Source of the DNA: Methylobacterium sp.
Lineage (GTDB): Bacteria > Pseudomonadota > Alphaproteobacteria > Rhizobiales > Beijerinckiaceae
Reading direction: 5' to 3'
Assembly (NCBI GenBank): GCA_002928875.1
Contig: PERO01000020.1
Coordinates: 124,001 to 188,000 of the forward strand
DNA length: 64,000 nucleotides
Shown here: piece by piece, positions 28,001 through 35,335 of the stretch
Numbering within the stretch: the stretch's first letter is position 1
Layout of the letters: each line of letters begins with the position of its first letter
The notes under the pieces: generated by a model
Seen by the model: the letters and a program-made list of their open reading frames with translations, nothing else
What the model was told of the DNA's origin: nothing
Databases searched by the model: none
Translations under genes and position numbers: made by a program

Positions 28001-28501
28001 GAAGTGGAACTCGGACTGGTGCGCCGTGGTGGAGCTCTCGGCCGTGTGGTCGTCGCCCATCAGCGCGAGCACGCCGCCATGCTTCGAGGTGCCGGCAAGG
28101 TTCGCGTGGCGGAAGACGTCACCGCAGCGATCGACGCCCGGACCCTTGCCGTACCAGAGCGAGAAGACGCCGTCATACTTGCCTTCGCCGCGCATCTCGG
28201 CCTGCTGGGTGCCCCAGACGGCGGTGGCGGCGAGATCCTCGTTCAGCCCCGGTTCGAAGCGGATATTCGCCTTCTCGAAGAGCTTCTTCACCCGGAAGAA
28301 ATTCTGGTCCAGGCCGCCCAGCGGCGAACCGCGATAGCCCGAGATAAAGCCGGCGGTGTTGAGCCCGGCGCGCCGGTCGCGCTCGCGCTGCATCAGCAGC
28401 ATGCGGGTGACGGCCTGTGCGCCGTTCAGAAAGACCGGGCCTTGCGCGAGGTCGTACTTGTCTTCCAGCGTGACATGACGCAGCGGAAACGGCTCACCCA
28501 T
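25013..28501 (-). CDS. Indolepyruvate ferredoxin oxidoreductase, fused subunits
   Basis: Oxidatively decarboxylates aryl pyruvates to aryl-acyl-CoA, reducing ferredoxin or a flavin acceptor. This is the large aerobic-type protein (1162 residues) fusing the TPP-dependent and gamma-type domains. Visible are PAGTTFHHRTELMAV in the TPP half, iron-sulphur cysteines in ELVCEGCGDCGKASNCVS and KDFSCLDGFCPS near 615-660, and the gamma domain with GVGGTGVVTIGAILGMAAH near 720. The ATG preceded by GGGAGAG (MGEPFPLRHV) is preferred over an ATG 17 codons upstream. Linkage to an acyl-CoA ligase and liv genes suggests aromatic amino acid or aryl-acid catabolism. Confidence 0.92.
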   Translation of the reverse strand: MGEPFPLRHVTLEDKYDLAQGPVFLNGAQAVTRMLLMQRERDRRAGLNTAGFISGYRGSPLGGLDQNFFRVKKLFEKANIRFEPGLNEDLAATAVWGTQQAEMRGEGKYDGVFSLWYGKGPGVDRCGDVFRHANLAGTSKHGGVLALMGDDHTAESSTTAHQSEFHFLDLMVPILNPAGVQEILDYGLYGYAMSRFTGAWTALKCVKDNIESTASVDGSIDRVKIILPEDFAFPPGGLNIRPQDGFLEQEARLHEFKRAAAVAFLAANSLNHYVTTGGASPKIGIITTGKSYLDTRQAFEDLGIDELKANQLGIRLYKLGSPWPISQRELQDFARGLDLIMVVEEKRSLIEVQVREELYGTANQPVVVGKRDEKGEWLFPVKGALDPNDIAIALGERVLRYHPNPDLAARIERLRQAQRTLQVTNDIAVRTPYFCSGCPHNTSTKVPEEGRAYAGIGCHYMVSWMDRNTEGVTQMGGEGANWIGESTFSTRNHVFQNLGDGTYNHSGALALRWSIATKTNITYKILFNDAVAMTGGQPHEGNLSPDGIARQVRAEGVERIAVVSDEPEKYDHRYSWPAGTTFHHRTELMAVQRELAAIPGVTVMIYDQTCAAEKRRRRKRGLMPDPDKRVLINELVCEGCGDCGKASNCVSVQPLETEFGRKRKIDQSNCNKDFSCLDGFCPSFVTVSGARPKKLAGQASGFQMPALPDPVLPSLEAGPWSGIVTGVGGTGVVTIGAILGMAAHLEHRGCGMIDMAGLAQKGGAVYSHVRLAKTPEDIHAIRVSAGMADMILGCDLVVSGSKKVLAATKPGATTFVVNTAEILPGDFTRNPDYSLPGERLKRGIASAAGKDRAFFIDASKIAVTLFGQSIAANMFLLGYAYQKGGVPLTSASIERAIDLNGEAVKMNLEAFRWGRAVAHEPALMGQILELSKPTPAQTISTTLDEAIARRVAFLTDYQNAAYAKRYADAIAALRKREAEVMPGQTALTDAAARALFKLMAYKDEYEVARLYTAPSFRQQLRETFDGEDMKLTFHLAPPLLGRKHPSTGMPMKTSFGPWMLNVFGLLAKLKGLRGTAFDIFGHSAERKDERARIETYLARLEELARGLTPGKHALATEIAGLPQRIRGFGHVRAKNAAETDAAEASLLAEFRAERPVMRQAAE

Positions 28502-28665
28502 CGTCACTCTCCCTTGTGAACGATACGGACGACATCGGTGCTTATGCTGCACCGGATTATCGCTCAGTCTATGTCAGCATTGCTGCCCTAACCAGCGGAA
28601 TTGCAGGTTGGAGGGCTTTGCGCCATGTATTCGCCATCCTGATGCGCCAAGTGTAGAATACGCAC

Positions 28666-29331
28666 ATGAAACGGTCTCGATTCGTCCCTCCCTCGGCAAT
28701 GAAATTTCGAGCAGTTCTGATCTTTTTCGCGTTACTGGCGCCCGCGCTGGCGCTGGCGCATCCGCATGTCTGGGTGACCGCCACCACGACAGTCGTCACG
28801 AAGCCCGACGGGACCATCACCGCCATCAAGCATCGCTGGACCTTCGACGAGCCCTTTTCGGCCTATGCCGTGACCGGCATGGACACGAATGGCGACGGCA
28901 AGTTCAGCCGCGAGGAGCTGGCGCCCTTCGCCAAGATCAACATGGAATCGCTGCACGAATATGGCTTCTTCACCAGTGTGAAGCAGGGGAAGGCCGCCAT
29001 CGCCTTCCATGATCCGGTGGATTACTGGCTCGACCATGACGGCAAGGCGCTGATCCTCAATTTCACCCTGCCCGTGAAGGAGGGAACGATTGCCGTGAAG
29101 GATGCGCGGCTCGAGGTGACGGACCCGAGTTTCTTCGTCTCCTTCGAATTCGCCAAGGAAAACCCGGTGCAGGTGGAAGGCTTCAGCAAGGTCTGCAAGG
29201 TGCAGATGAAACCGCCGGCCGCGGGCGTGTTCCAGCGCCTCTCCCAACTGGGCGAGAACGCCTTCGACAAGGCCCCGCCCGGCGGGCTCGGGATCGATTT
29301 TTCCACGCCCGTCACCTTCTCCTGCCCGTGA
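28666..29331 (+). CDS. DUF1007 family periplasmic protein, nickel/cobalt transport-associated
   Basis: Exported protein of 221 residues of a family almost always encoded beside NicO/RcnA-type metal transporters, as here. A signal peptide (MKFRAVLIFFALLAPALALA, residues 12-31) precedes HPHVWV, whose histidines begin the mature protein and may bind metal. DTNGDGKFSREE (73-84) has the spacing of an EF-hand calcium loop. The exact start is unclear: the first ATG has no ribosome binding site but lies seven bases after a TAGAAT element, fitting a leaderless mRNA; a second ATG 11 codons in would give a standard signal peptide but also lacks one. Confidence 0.8.
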   Translation: MKRSRFVPPSAMKFRAVLIFFALLAPALALAHPHVWVTATTTVVTKPDGTITAIKHRWTFDEPFSAYAVTGMDTNGDGKFSREELAPFAKINMESLHEYGFFTSVKQGKAAIAFHDPVDYWLDHDGKALILNFTLPVKEGTIAVKDARLEVTDPSFFVSFEFAKENPVQVEGFSKVCKVQMKPPAAGVFQRLSQLGENAFDKAPPGGLGIDFSTPVTFSCP

Positions 29332-29341
29332 GACCGACGGC

Positions 29342-30280
29342 ATGACCGGGCATGCGATGCGGCGTGCATGCGCCTTCATGGCGGGGTTTGCCCTTCTCGC
29401 GCTGATCCTCGTGCTGGATGCGCTGGCGCAATCCGCGCCTTTCGGCCTGCCCGCGCCGCGCGGCGGCCCGCCTCCCGCAGCAGAGGGCCTCGCGGCCTGG
29501 TTCCTGCAAAAGCAGGCCGAATTCCATCGCGCGCTGACACTCGCCTTTCGCGAGGCTGCAAGCGAGCGCGGCGGCCTCCTCACCCTGATCGGCCTCGCCT
29601 TTGCCTATGGCGTGGTGCATGCCGTGGGGCCCGGCCACGGCAAGGCTGTGATTTCGGGCTACATCGTCGCGAACGAGCGCGCCCTGAAGCGCGGCGTCGC
29701 GCTCGCCTTCGGCGCGGCGACCGTGCAGGCGCTCATCGCGCTGGGCGTGGTGCTCGTCATCGCGAAGCTCGCGGGCGGCACCGCGCGCGACATCGATCGG
29801 TCCGTGACGCTGATTGAAACGCTCGGCTTCTCGCTGATCCTCGCGATGGGCCTGTGGATTGTCTGGCGCAAGGGCCGGGCCTTGCTCGGCCTCACGCCGG
29901 CGGAGGCGGCCTGCACGCACGAGCATGGGCCGAGCCCGGCCGTCTTCGCGAAAGGCCAGCGCGGGAGCCTCGTGCTGGCCGCCATCGGCGCGGGCATCCG
30001 CCCCTGCACGGGCGCGATCATCCTGCTGGTCTTCGCGCTCTCGCAGCGGCTTTATGTGCTGGGTGCGGCCTCCGTCATCGCCATGGCGGTGGGCACCGCG
30101 ATCGGCACGAGCCTTTTCGCCGTGCTCGCGGTGAAGGCGAAGCAATTCGCCCTCTGGCTCGCGAGCGGGCGCAGCCACACGGCCTTGCGCGCACAGCTCG
30201 CCATGGAAACGCTGGCGGGCGTGGCGCTCATGCTCATCGGCGCGGCCCTGCTGACCGGGCTGATGGCCGCCGGGGCCTGA
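29342..30280 (+). CDS. NicO/RcnA-type nickel/cobalt transporter
   Basis: Inner-membrane metal transporter of 312 residues with about six to seven helices. The NicO signature HAVGPGHGKAVISGY (near residue 93) and the second conserved motif GAGIRPCTGAIILLVF are present. The cytoplasmic loop ACTHEHGPSP is short, without the long His-rich stretch of E. coli RcnA. Family members export (RcnA) or import nickel/cobalt; the direction is not predictable here. It follows the DUF1007 gene by ten bases, forming a two-gene operon, and is convergent with the GGT gene. Confidence 0.85.
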   Translation: MTGHAMRRACAFMAGFALLALILVLDALAQSAPFGLPAPRGGPPPAAEGLAAWFLQKQAEFHRALTLAFREAASERGGLLTLIGLAFAYGVVHAVGPGHGKAVISGYIVANERALKRGVALAFGAATVQALIALGVVLVIAKLAGGTARDIDRSVTLIETLGFSLILAMGLWIVWRKGRALLGLTPAEAACTHEHGPSPAVFAKGQRGSLVLAAIGAGIRPCTGAIILLVFALSQRLYVLGAASVIAMAVGTAIGTSLFAVLAVKAKQFALWLASGRSHTALRAQLAMETLAGVALMLIGAALLTGLMAAGA

Positions 30281-30283
30281 AAC

Positions 30284-31879
30284 CTACAGGCCTTCCGCCC
30301 CGCCATCCGAGCGCGGATCGTGATCCGCGTGAATCGCGCCCTTCACATCGCGGATGAGCAGGCCCGCATGGCCGAACATGTCGGCATAGGGCTTGTCGAT
30401 CACTTCGATGTCGTGGCCGAGGCTCGCGAGACGATCGAGCAGATGGCCATCCGTGCGGTTCTCGACCTTCAACGTCGCGCTGCCTGCGCCCCATGTCCGT
30501 CCGAACAGGAAGCGCGGGCGATCCAGGGCCTCGGAGACGGAAAGGCCGTAGCGGATGGCGCGGAAAAACACCTGCGCCTGGAATTGCGGCTGGCCGTCCC
30601 CGCCCATCGCGCCATAGGAGGCGACGCGCCCGTCATCGAACACCGCGAGCGGCGTGTTGAGCGTGTGGAAGGGTCGCCGGCCGGGCTGAAGCGGGTTCAG
30701 CGCCCGGGGGTCCAGCGAGAAGGCCATGCCACGGTTCTGCCAGAGAATGCCGGTGTTCGGCAGCACCACGCCGGAACCGTATTCCCAATAGAGCGACTGG
30801 ATGAACGAGACCGCAAGGCCCGAGCCATCGATGGCGCCCATCCAGATCGTGTCGCCGTCATCCTTCGCGAAGGGCCAGCTGGCGGCCCGACCGGGCTTCA
30901 CCGCATCCGCCTCGCGCGCCAGCCTTTCGGGCGTGAGGAAGCTAGCGGGGTCGGCCGCGAGATGGTCGAAATCGGTCACCACGCGGTCGCGGATCGCATA
31001 GGCGCGCTTCGCCGCCTCGATCAGCCCGTGCCAATGCGCGGGGCTCTCGGCCTCCTTCGCCTCCAGCCGTTCGAACACGCCATGCAGGATCAGCGAAGCC
31101 AGCCCCTGCGTCGGCGGCGGATTGTTGTAGAGCGTGACGCCCGGAAGCTGGGTCTTCAGCGGTTCGCGCCAGCGCGCTTCATAGCGGGCGAGGTCCTCGC
31201 GCGTCACCGGCGAACCGGCGCGCTCGAGATCCCCAGCGATTTCGCGCGCAATGTCGCCGCGATAGAAATCCGCGAGGCCGGCATGGCCCATTTGCTCGAA
31301 CACGGCCGCGAGCTTCGCCTGCTTGCGGATCGAGCCCGCCTCGGGCTGCTTGCCCCCCTCGCCGAGGAAATGCTTCGCGAAACCCGGCACCGCGAGGATC
31401 GCCGCGCGCTCCTTCACGGTATAACGCCCTTCGGACTGGCTGACCGGCACGCCCTCGCGCGCCAGAGCCTCCGCCTGCGCCATCAGATCCTTCACGGACA
31501 TCCGGCCGCCCAGTGCCTTCGAGAGTTCCAGCGCGCGCATCCAGCCGCCGATGGCACCGGCCACGGTCAGCGCCGCATCGGCGCCGCGCACCGGCACGGC
31601 ATCATAGCCCTTCGCGCGATACGCCGGGATCGTCGCCCGGGCGCCGGCAAAGCCGCAGGCCTCGATGGAGCGCACCTTCCCGTCCGGCGTGCGGATGAGC
31701 CAGAAGCCGTCCCCGCCGATCGAATTCATGTGCGGGTAGACGACCGCGACCGCCCCCGCCATCGCCACCATCGCCTCGATGGCATTGCCGCCCGCCGCGA
31801 GGATCGACTGCCCGGCCAGGGCCGCGAGACGATGCGGCGCCGCAACTGCGGCATGGGCGAAAACCGGAGTGTCTTTCAT
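30284..31879 (-). CDS. Gamma-glutamyltransferase family protein
   Basis: Ntn-hydrolase of 531 residues expected to self-cleave before a catalytic Thr. The nucleophile is probably Thr344 in DDGDTIWMGAID, equivalent to the TTH/TSH site, followed by VSFIQSLYWEYGSGVV. Large-subunit motifs include GGNAIEAMVAMAGAVAVVYPHMNSIGGDGF near 30-58. There is no signal peptide, whereas classical GGT is periplasmic, so a cytoplasmic role (for example cleavage of gamma-glutamyl or acyl-amide compounds rather than glutathione salvage) is possible. It is divergent from a small membrane protein gene. Confidence 0.88.
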   Translation of the reverse strand: MKDTPVFAHAAVAAPHRLAALAGQSILAAGGNAIEAMVAMAGAVAVVYPHMNSIGGDGFWLIRTPDGKVRSIEACGFAGARATIPAYRAKGYDAVPVRGADAALTVAGAIGGWMRALELSKALGGRMSVKDLMAQAEALAREGVPVSQSEGRYTVKERAAILAVPGFAKHFLGEGGKQPEAGSIRKQAKLAAVFEQMGHAGLADFYRGDIAREIAGDLERAGSPVTREDLARYEARWREPLKTQLPGVTLYNNPPPTQGLASLILHGVFERLEAKEAESPAHWHGLIEAAKRAYAIRDRVVTDFDHLAADPASFLTPERLAREADAVKPGRAASWPFAKDDGDTIWMGAIDGSGLAVSFIQSLYWEYGSGVVLPNTGILWQNRGMAFSLDPRALNPLQPGRRPFHTLNTPLAVFDDGRVASYGAMGGDGQPQFQAQVFFRAIRYGLSVSEALDRPRFLFGRTWGAGSATLKVENRTDGHLLDRLASLGHDIEVIDKPYADMFGHAGLLIRDVKGAIHADHDPRSDGGAEGL

Positions 31880-32004
31880 GAAAGGGCCTCATTCGGCGGG
31901 TTTGACGGTCGGAAAGGCTGACCCGGCAGTTGCCAGCCGGTTCACGATCCGATAGCGGAAAAGCCGGCCTGGCGCGAAGGCCGATCCAGCCGGAAGAGGA
32001 TAGA

Positions 32005-32238
32005 ATGGCCGAAAAGCGTTTCAACCGCTCCAATGCCCTCGCGGTGATCTGTGCGGCCATTCTCGTGGGCACGGAAATCCTGGCTGCCGCCCTGGCGCTG
32101 GGCTGGGCCGTCGGCGGGTTGATGGGCTGGGGCCGAGAAGTGACCTACGGGCTCATCGGAATTTCCCTGCTCGGCGGGCTTTACCTGACGGCGATCTTCG
32201 TGCGCAACGCGATGAAGGCCGAGCCCTTCTACGAATAA
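32005..32238 (+). CDS. Small two-helix membrane protein, unknown function
   Basis: Predicted 77-residue protein MAEKRFNRSNALAVICAAIL... with two membrane helices (about 12-35 and 45-67) and charged ends; the positive N-terminus suggests both ends face the cytoplasm. A good ribosome binding site (GGAAGAGGA) precedes the ATG. I do not recognise a characterised family. It stands alone between a divergent GGT gene and the zinc operon promoter. Confidence 0.75.
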   Translation: MAEKRFNRSNALAVICAAILVGTEILAAALALGWAVGGLMGWGREVTYGLIGISLLGGLYLTAIFVRNAMKAEPFYE

Positions 32239-32304
32239 CGCGCAGGCCGCGCATGGCGGCCGGGATGCCATTTTTGCTCATCGCTGCGCGCCTCAATCCC
32301 CCTC

Positions 32305-32339
32305 TTGCCGGGCACGAACTGTAACATTATAACAGTTGA
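32305..32339 (+). promoter_or_regulatory. Promoter of the zinc operon with overlapping Zur-like box
   Basis: TTGCCG (32305-32310) and TATAAC (32328-32333) are separated by exactly 17 bp. The -10 is embedded in an AT-rich box at 32320-32334 that reads TGTTATAATGTTACA on the opposite strand, closely matching the E. coli Zur-site core TGTTATAATATCACA in an otherwise GC-rich sequence. A start point seven bases after the -10 falls on the A of the next ATG. Zur with zinc would occlude RNA polymerase here. The Zur assignment rests on sequence likeness plus the znu genes downstream. Confidence 0.72.
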
Positions 32340-32636
32340 ATGCTCGTCGCCCCCGCCTCGTCCGACCCGTCCCGCCCCGTCCAGGATCACGGGCATCAGG
32401 AGCCTCACGGGCATCATGACCATGCCGGGCATGATCATTCCGGGCACGGGCATGGTCATCGACACGGGCATGATCACGCGCATCCCCATATTCACCCGCA
32501 TGTCCATGCGACGCCCCGGCAGAAGCGCGCCCCGCGCATGCGCTCGCTGATGGCCCTGTCCGGCGGCCAGCGTCTCGTGCTCGTGCTGCCGCTGCTCGCC
32601 GGCCTCTGGCTCGCAACTCTCTGGGCGATGGCCTGA
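32340..32636 (+). CDS. His-rich single-helix membrane protein heading the znu operon
   Basis: Predicted 98-residue protein of no family I recognise. Residues 17-56 hold 19 histidines in HGH/HDH/HPH-type spacing; a basic stretch (Lys62, Arg64, Arg67, Arg68) precedes one C-terminal helix (about 79-97). Positive-inside reasoning puts the His-rich arm in the cytoplasm. Directly upstream is an in-frame TGA, so this ATG is the earliest start; no ribosome binding site exists, but the predicted transcript begins at or next to the ATG, implying leaderless translation. It ends two bases before znuC. A zinc buffer or delivery factor at the ZnuBC channel is a reasonable inference. Confidence 0.75.
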   Translation: MLVAPASSDPSRPVQDHGHQEPHGHHDHAGHDHSGHGHGHRHGHDHAHPHIHPHVHATPRQKRAPRMRSLMALSGGQRLVLVLPLLAGLWLATLWAMA

Positions 32637-32638
32637 CC

Positions 32639-33370
32639 ATGGCACCCGCGCTCGCCTTCCGTGATCTCACGCTCGGCTATGATCGGCATCCCGCCGTGCA
32701 CCATCTCGACGGGACGGTCGCGGCTGGCAGCCTGCTCGCGGTGATCGGCCCGAATGGTGGCGGGAAATCGACATTGCTGAAGGGCATTGCCGGTCGCATC
32801 GAACCGCTGGGCGGGGTGATCGAGAACAGTTTCCCCGCGCTCGCCTACATGCCGCAGATCGGCGACCTTTCCCGCGATTTTCCCGTTAGCGTCTTCGATC
32901 TCGCGCTGACCGGCCTGTGCAGCCGGCGCGGCATTTTCGGGCGCATCTCGCGCGCCGACCGGGAGCGGGCCTACGAGGCCATCGCGCGCGTCGGGCTCGA
33001 CGGCTTCGAGGATCGCTCGATCCGCACGCTCTCCGGCGGGCAATTGCAGCGCCTGCTCTTCGCGCGGCTGATGCTGCAGGATGCGCCGCTGATCCTGCTC
33101 GACGAACCCTTCGCGGCGATCGACCAGCGCACCATCGCGGATTTGCTGGTGATCATCGAGAACTGGCACGCCGAGGGTCGCACGATCCTCTGCGTGCTGC
33201 ATGATTTCGAGGTGGTGCGGCAGCATTTTCCGCAGAGCCTGCTCGTCGCGCGCGAACCCATCGCCTGGGGCGCGACGGCCGCCGTGCTGAGCGAGGCGAA
33301 CCTCGCCCGTGCACGTTCGATGTCCGAGGCCTTCGATCGCGAGGCCGCCTTCTGCGAGCGGGCGGCGTGA
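32639..33370 (+). CDS. znuC: Zinc ABC transporter ATP-binding protein
   Basis: ATPase of the high-affinity zinc importer, 243 residues. Walker A GPNGGGKSTLL near residue 38, signature LSGGQLQRLLFARL and Walker B LILLDEPFAAID, then the switch histidine in CVLHDFEVV. Cluster A-I (metal-chelate) type ATPase by overall sequence. It follows the His-rich gene by two bases and overlaps znuB (ATGA), so the genes are translationally coupled. Confidence 0.92.
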   Translation: MAPALAFRDLTLGYDRHPAVHHLDGTVAAGSLLAVIGPNGGGKSTLLKGIAGRIEPLGGVIENSFPALAYMPQIGDLSRDFPVSVFDLALTGLCSRRGIFGRISRADRERAYEAIARVGLDGFEDRSIRTLSGGQLQRLLFARLMLQDAPLILLDEPFAAIDQRTIADLLVIIENWHAEGRTILCVLHDFEVVRQHFPQSLLVAREPIAWGATAAVLSEANLARARSMSEAFDREAAFCERAA

Positions 33371-34239
33371 TGTTTCTCTACGATCTCCTGATCGGCCCCT
33401 TCGTCGAATTTCCCTTCATGCGCCGGGCCCTGGTCGGAGGGCTGGCGGTCTCGCTCGGTGCAGCGCCAGTGGGCCTGTTCCTGATGCTGCGCCGCATGAG
33501 CCTCATCGGGGATGCGATGGCGCATGCCATCCTGCCCGGCGCGGCTCTGGGCTTCCTCGTCGGCGGGTTGTCGCTCGGCGCGATGACGATCGGCGGGCTG
33601 GTGGCCGGCTTTTCCGTCGCCCTGCTCGCCGGCGCGATCTCCCGCGCGACACTGGTGAAGGAGGACATGGCGCTCGCCGCGTTCTACCTCCTGTCGCTGG
33701 CGACGGGCGTGCTGATCCTCTCTGCCGCGAAGACCAATATCGATGTGCTGAGCCTGCTCTTCGGCTCCATCCTCGCGCTGGATGATGCGACCCTGCTGCT
33801 GATCGTCAGCGTCGCGAGCCTGACGCTGGCGGCGCTGGCGCTGGGCTATCGCGGTTTGGTGCTGGAATGTCTCGATCCCGGCTTCGCCGCGGGCGTGAGC
33901 CGTCACGGGGCGCTGTTCCATCTCGGGTTTCTCGCACTGGTGGTGCTGAACCTCGTCGCCGGTTTCCATGCGCTGGGCACGCTGCTCGTGGTGGGGATCA
34001 TGATGCTGCCGGCCGGCACCGCGCGGCTGTGGAGCGATGATGTTGCAGCGATGCTCGGCATCGCCGTGGTGGCTGCCATGTTCGCGAACCTCGTCGGCCT
34101 GCTGGTGTCCTACCATTTCGGGCTCGCATCCGGCCCGGCCATCATTCTCGTCGCGGGGCTCGTCTATGTCGCTTCGCTCGTGCTGGCGCCGCTCGGCCTG
34201 TTGCGCCGCTGGATGCCGCGCCGCCACCTCGAAGCCTGA
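33367..34239 (+). CDS. znuB: Zinc ABC transporter permease
   Basis: Integral membrane channel subunit of 290 residues with about eight helices, ABC-3 family. Typical segments: FMRRALVGGLAVSLGAAPVGLFLMLRRMSLIGDAMAHAILPG near residues 18-60, KTNIDVLSLLFGSILA, and FHALGTLLVVGIMMLPAGTARLW. These conserve the manganese/zinc permease signature DAMAHAILPG. Co-transcribed with znuC and znuA. Confidence 0.92.
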   Translation: MMFLYDLLIGPFVEFPFMRRALVGGLAVSLGAAPVGLFLMLRRMSLIGDAMAHAILPGAALGFLVGGLSLGAMTIGGLVAGFSVALLAGAISRATLVKEDMALAAFYLLSLATGVLILSAAKTNIDVLSLLFGSILALDDATLLLIVSVASLTLAALALGYRGLVLECLDPGFAAGVSRHGALFHLGFLALVVLNLVAGFHALGTLLVVGIMMLPAGTARLWSDDVAAMLGIAVVAAMFANLVGLLVSYHFGLASGPAIILVAGLVYVASLVLAPLGLLRRWMPRRHLEA

Positions 34240-34263
34240 ATGTTCCGAAGGAGGTCATCCGCC

Positions 34264-35229
34264 ATGTCGCACGCTCCAGAAATGAAACGAAATAACATTC
34301 GCTTTTCGCGCCGCCTCGCGCTCGGCCTCGCTCTTGGCCTCGTGCTGGCCGGCGCGATGCTGCCCGGCGCCGCCCAGGCGCAGGAGGCGAAGCGGGTGAA
34401 CGTCGTGGCCTCCTTCTCGATCCTCGGCGATCTCGTGAAGCAGGTCGGCGGCGACCGCGTCAGCGTCACGAGCCTCGTCGGCCCGAACAGCGATGCGCAT
34501 GTCTACCGCGCGACGCCGCAGGACGCGAAAACCGTGAAGGAAGCGGACCTGCTGCTGGTGAATGGCCTCGGCTTCGACGGCTTCATGCCGCGGCTGGTGA
34601 AATCCTCCGGCTCAAAGGCGCGTGTCGTCACCGCGAGCACCGGCCTGAAGCCGCTGGAAAAGCCGAAGGGCGGGCACGATCACGGCCATGCCCACGACCA
34701 TGGGAAACATGATCCGCATGCCTGGCAGTCGATCGACGCGGTGAAGCTCTATGTCGCGAATATCCGCGACGGCCTCATCGCCGCCGACGAGGCGGGCGAG
34801 GCGATGTTCCGTGCCAATGCCGACAAGTATCTCGCCGAACTCGACCGTGCGAAGGCCGAGATCGCCGGGCTGCTCGGCCCCGTCGCGAAGGATCGGCTCA
34901 TCCTGACCAATCACGATGCGTTCGGCTATTTCGCGCGCGAGTTCGGATTGCAGATGCAGGGCGCGCGCGGGCTCTCGACCGATGCCGAACCCTCGGCGCA
35001 GGAGATCGCGCGCATCGTGCGTCTCGCGCGGGAGCGCAAGGCCAAGGCGGTGTTCCTCGAGAATGTCGCCGATCCGCGCATCGCCGAGCAGCTCGCGAAG
35101 GAGACCGGCGCCAGGCTCGGGGGCACGCTCTATTCCGATGCGCTGACCGACGAGAAGGGCCCGGCCCCGACCTATCTCGCGCTGATGCGGCACAATGCGA
35201 AGACCATCGCCGAGGCGCTGAAGGACTGA
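34264..35229 (+). CDS. znuA: Periplasmic zinc-binding protein
   Basis: Captures zinc in the periplasm for ZnuBC; 321 residues, cluster A-I binding protein. Signal peptide to about residue 40 (GAAQAQ). Metal ligands are recognisable: His79 in SDAHVY, His152 in DPHAW, then His in LTNHDAFGYFAREFG, and Asp in LYSDALTDEKGPAPTY. A charged His loop HDHGHAHDHGKH (138-149) is the ZnuA hallmark against manganese-type homologues. The start is the ATG behind the near-perfect ribosome binding site AAGGAGGT; an ATG eight codons earlier lacks one. Confidence 0.93.
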   Translation: MSHAPEMKRNNIRFSRRLALGLALGLVLAGAMLPGAAQAQEAKRVNVVASFSILGDLVKQVGGDRVSVTSLVGPNSDAHVYRATPQDAKTVKEADLLLVNGLGFDGFMPRLVKSSGSKARVVTASTGLKPLEKPKGGHDHGHAHDHGKHDPHAWQSIDAVKLYVANIRDGLIAADEAGEAMFRANADKYLAELDRAKAEIAGLLGPVAKDRLILTNHDAFGYFAREFGLQMQGARGLSTDAEPSAQEIARIVRLARERKAKAVFLENVADPRIAEQLAKETGARLGGTLYSDALTDEKGPAPTYLALMRHNAKTIAEALKD

Positions 35230-35335
35230 CGACACAGGCGCCTCAGGCGCTTGCATCGCGCACGCCCGAGGCCCATATGGCTGGCAATGCCGCGCGGGGC
35301 CTTGAACCTCGCCGCGCCGAAAAGGACCGCTTCCG

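Noticed and set aside
26198..28519. 773-codon plus-strand frame over the indolepyruvate oxidoreductase
   Set aside because: Antisense shadow; the minus-strand gene has all family motifs in the same interval.
28502..28665. Riboswitch (cobalamin or NiCo type) ahead of the DUF1007-NicO genes
   Set aside because: The short divergent gap shows no conserved riboswitch core; only a 6-bp hairpin (CGGTGC/GCACCG) on the oxidoreductase side.
32229..32645. Met-rich minus-strand frame opposite the His-rich gene
   Set aside because: Its Met repeats are simply the complement of the His codons; it lies antisense to the promoter, box and znuC junction.
35230..35335. Second Zur box upstream of the COG0523 GTPase
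   Set aside because: The gap is GC-rich with no TGTTATA-like sequence; only a small hairpin after znuA.
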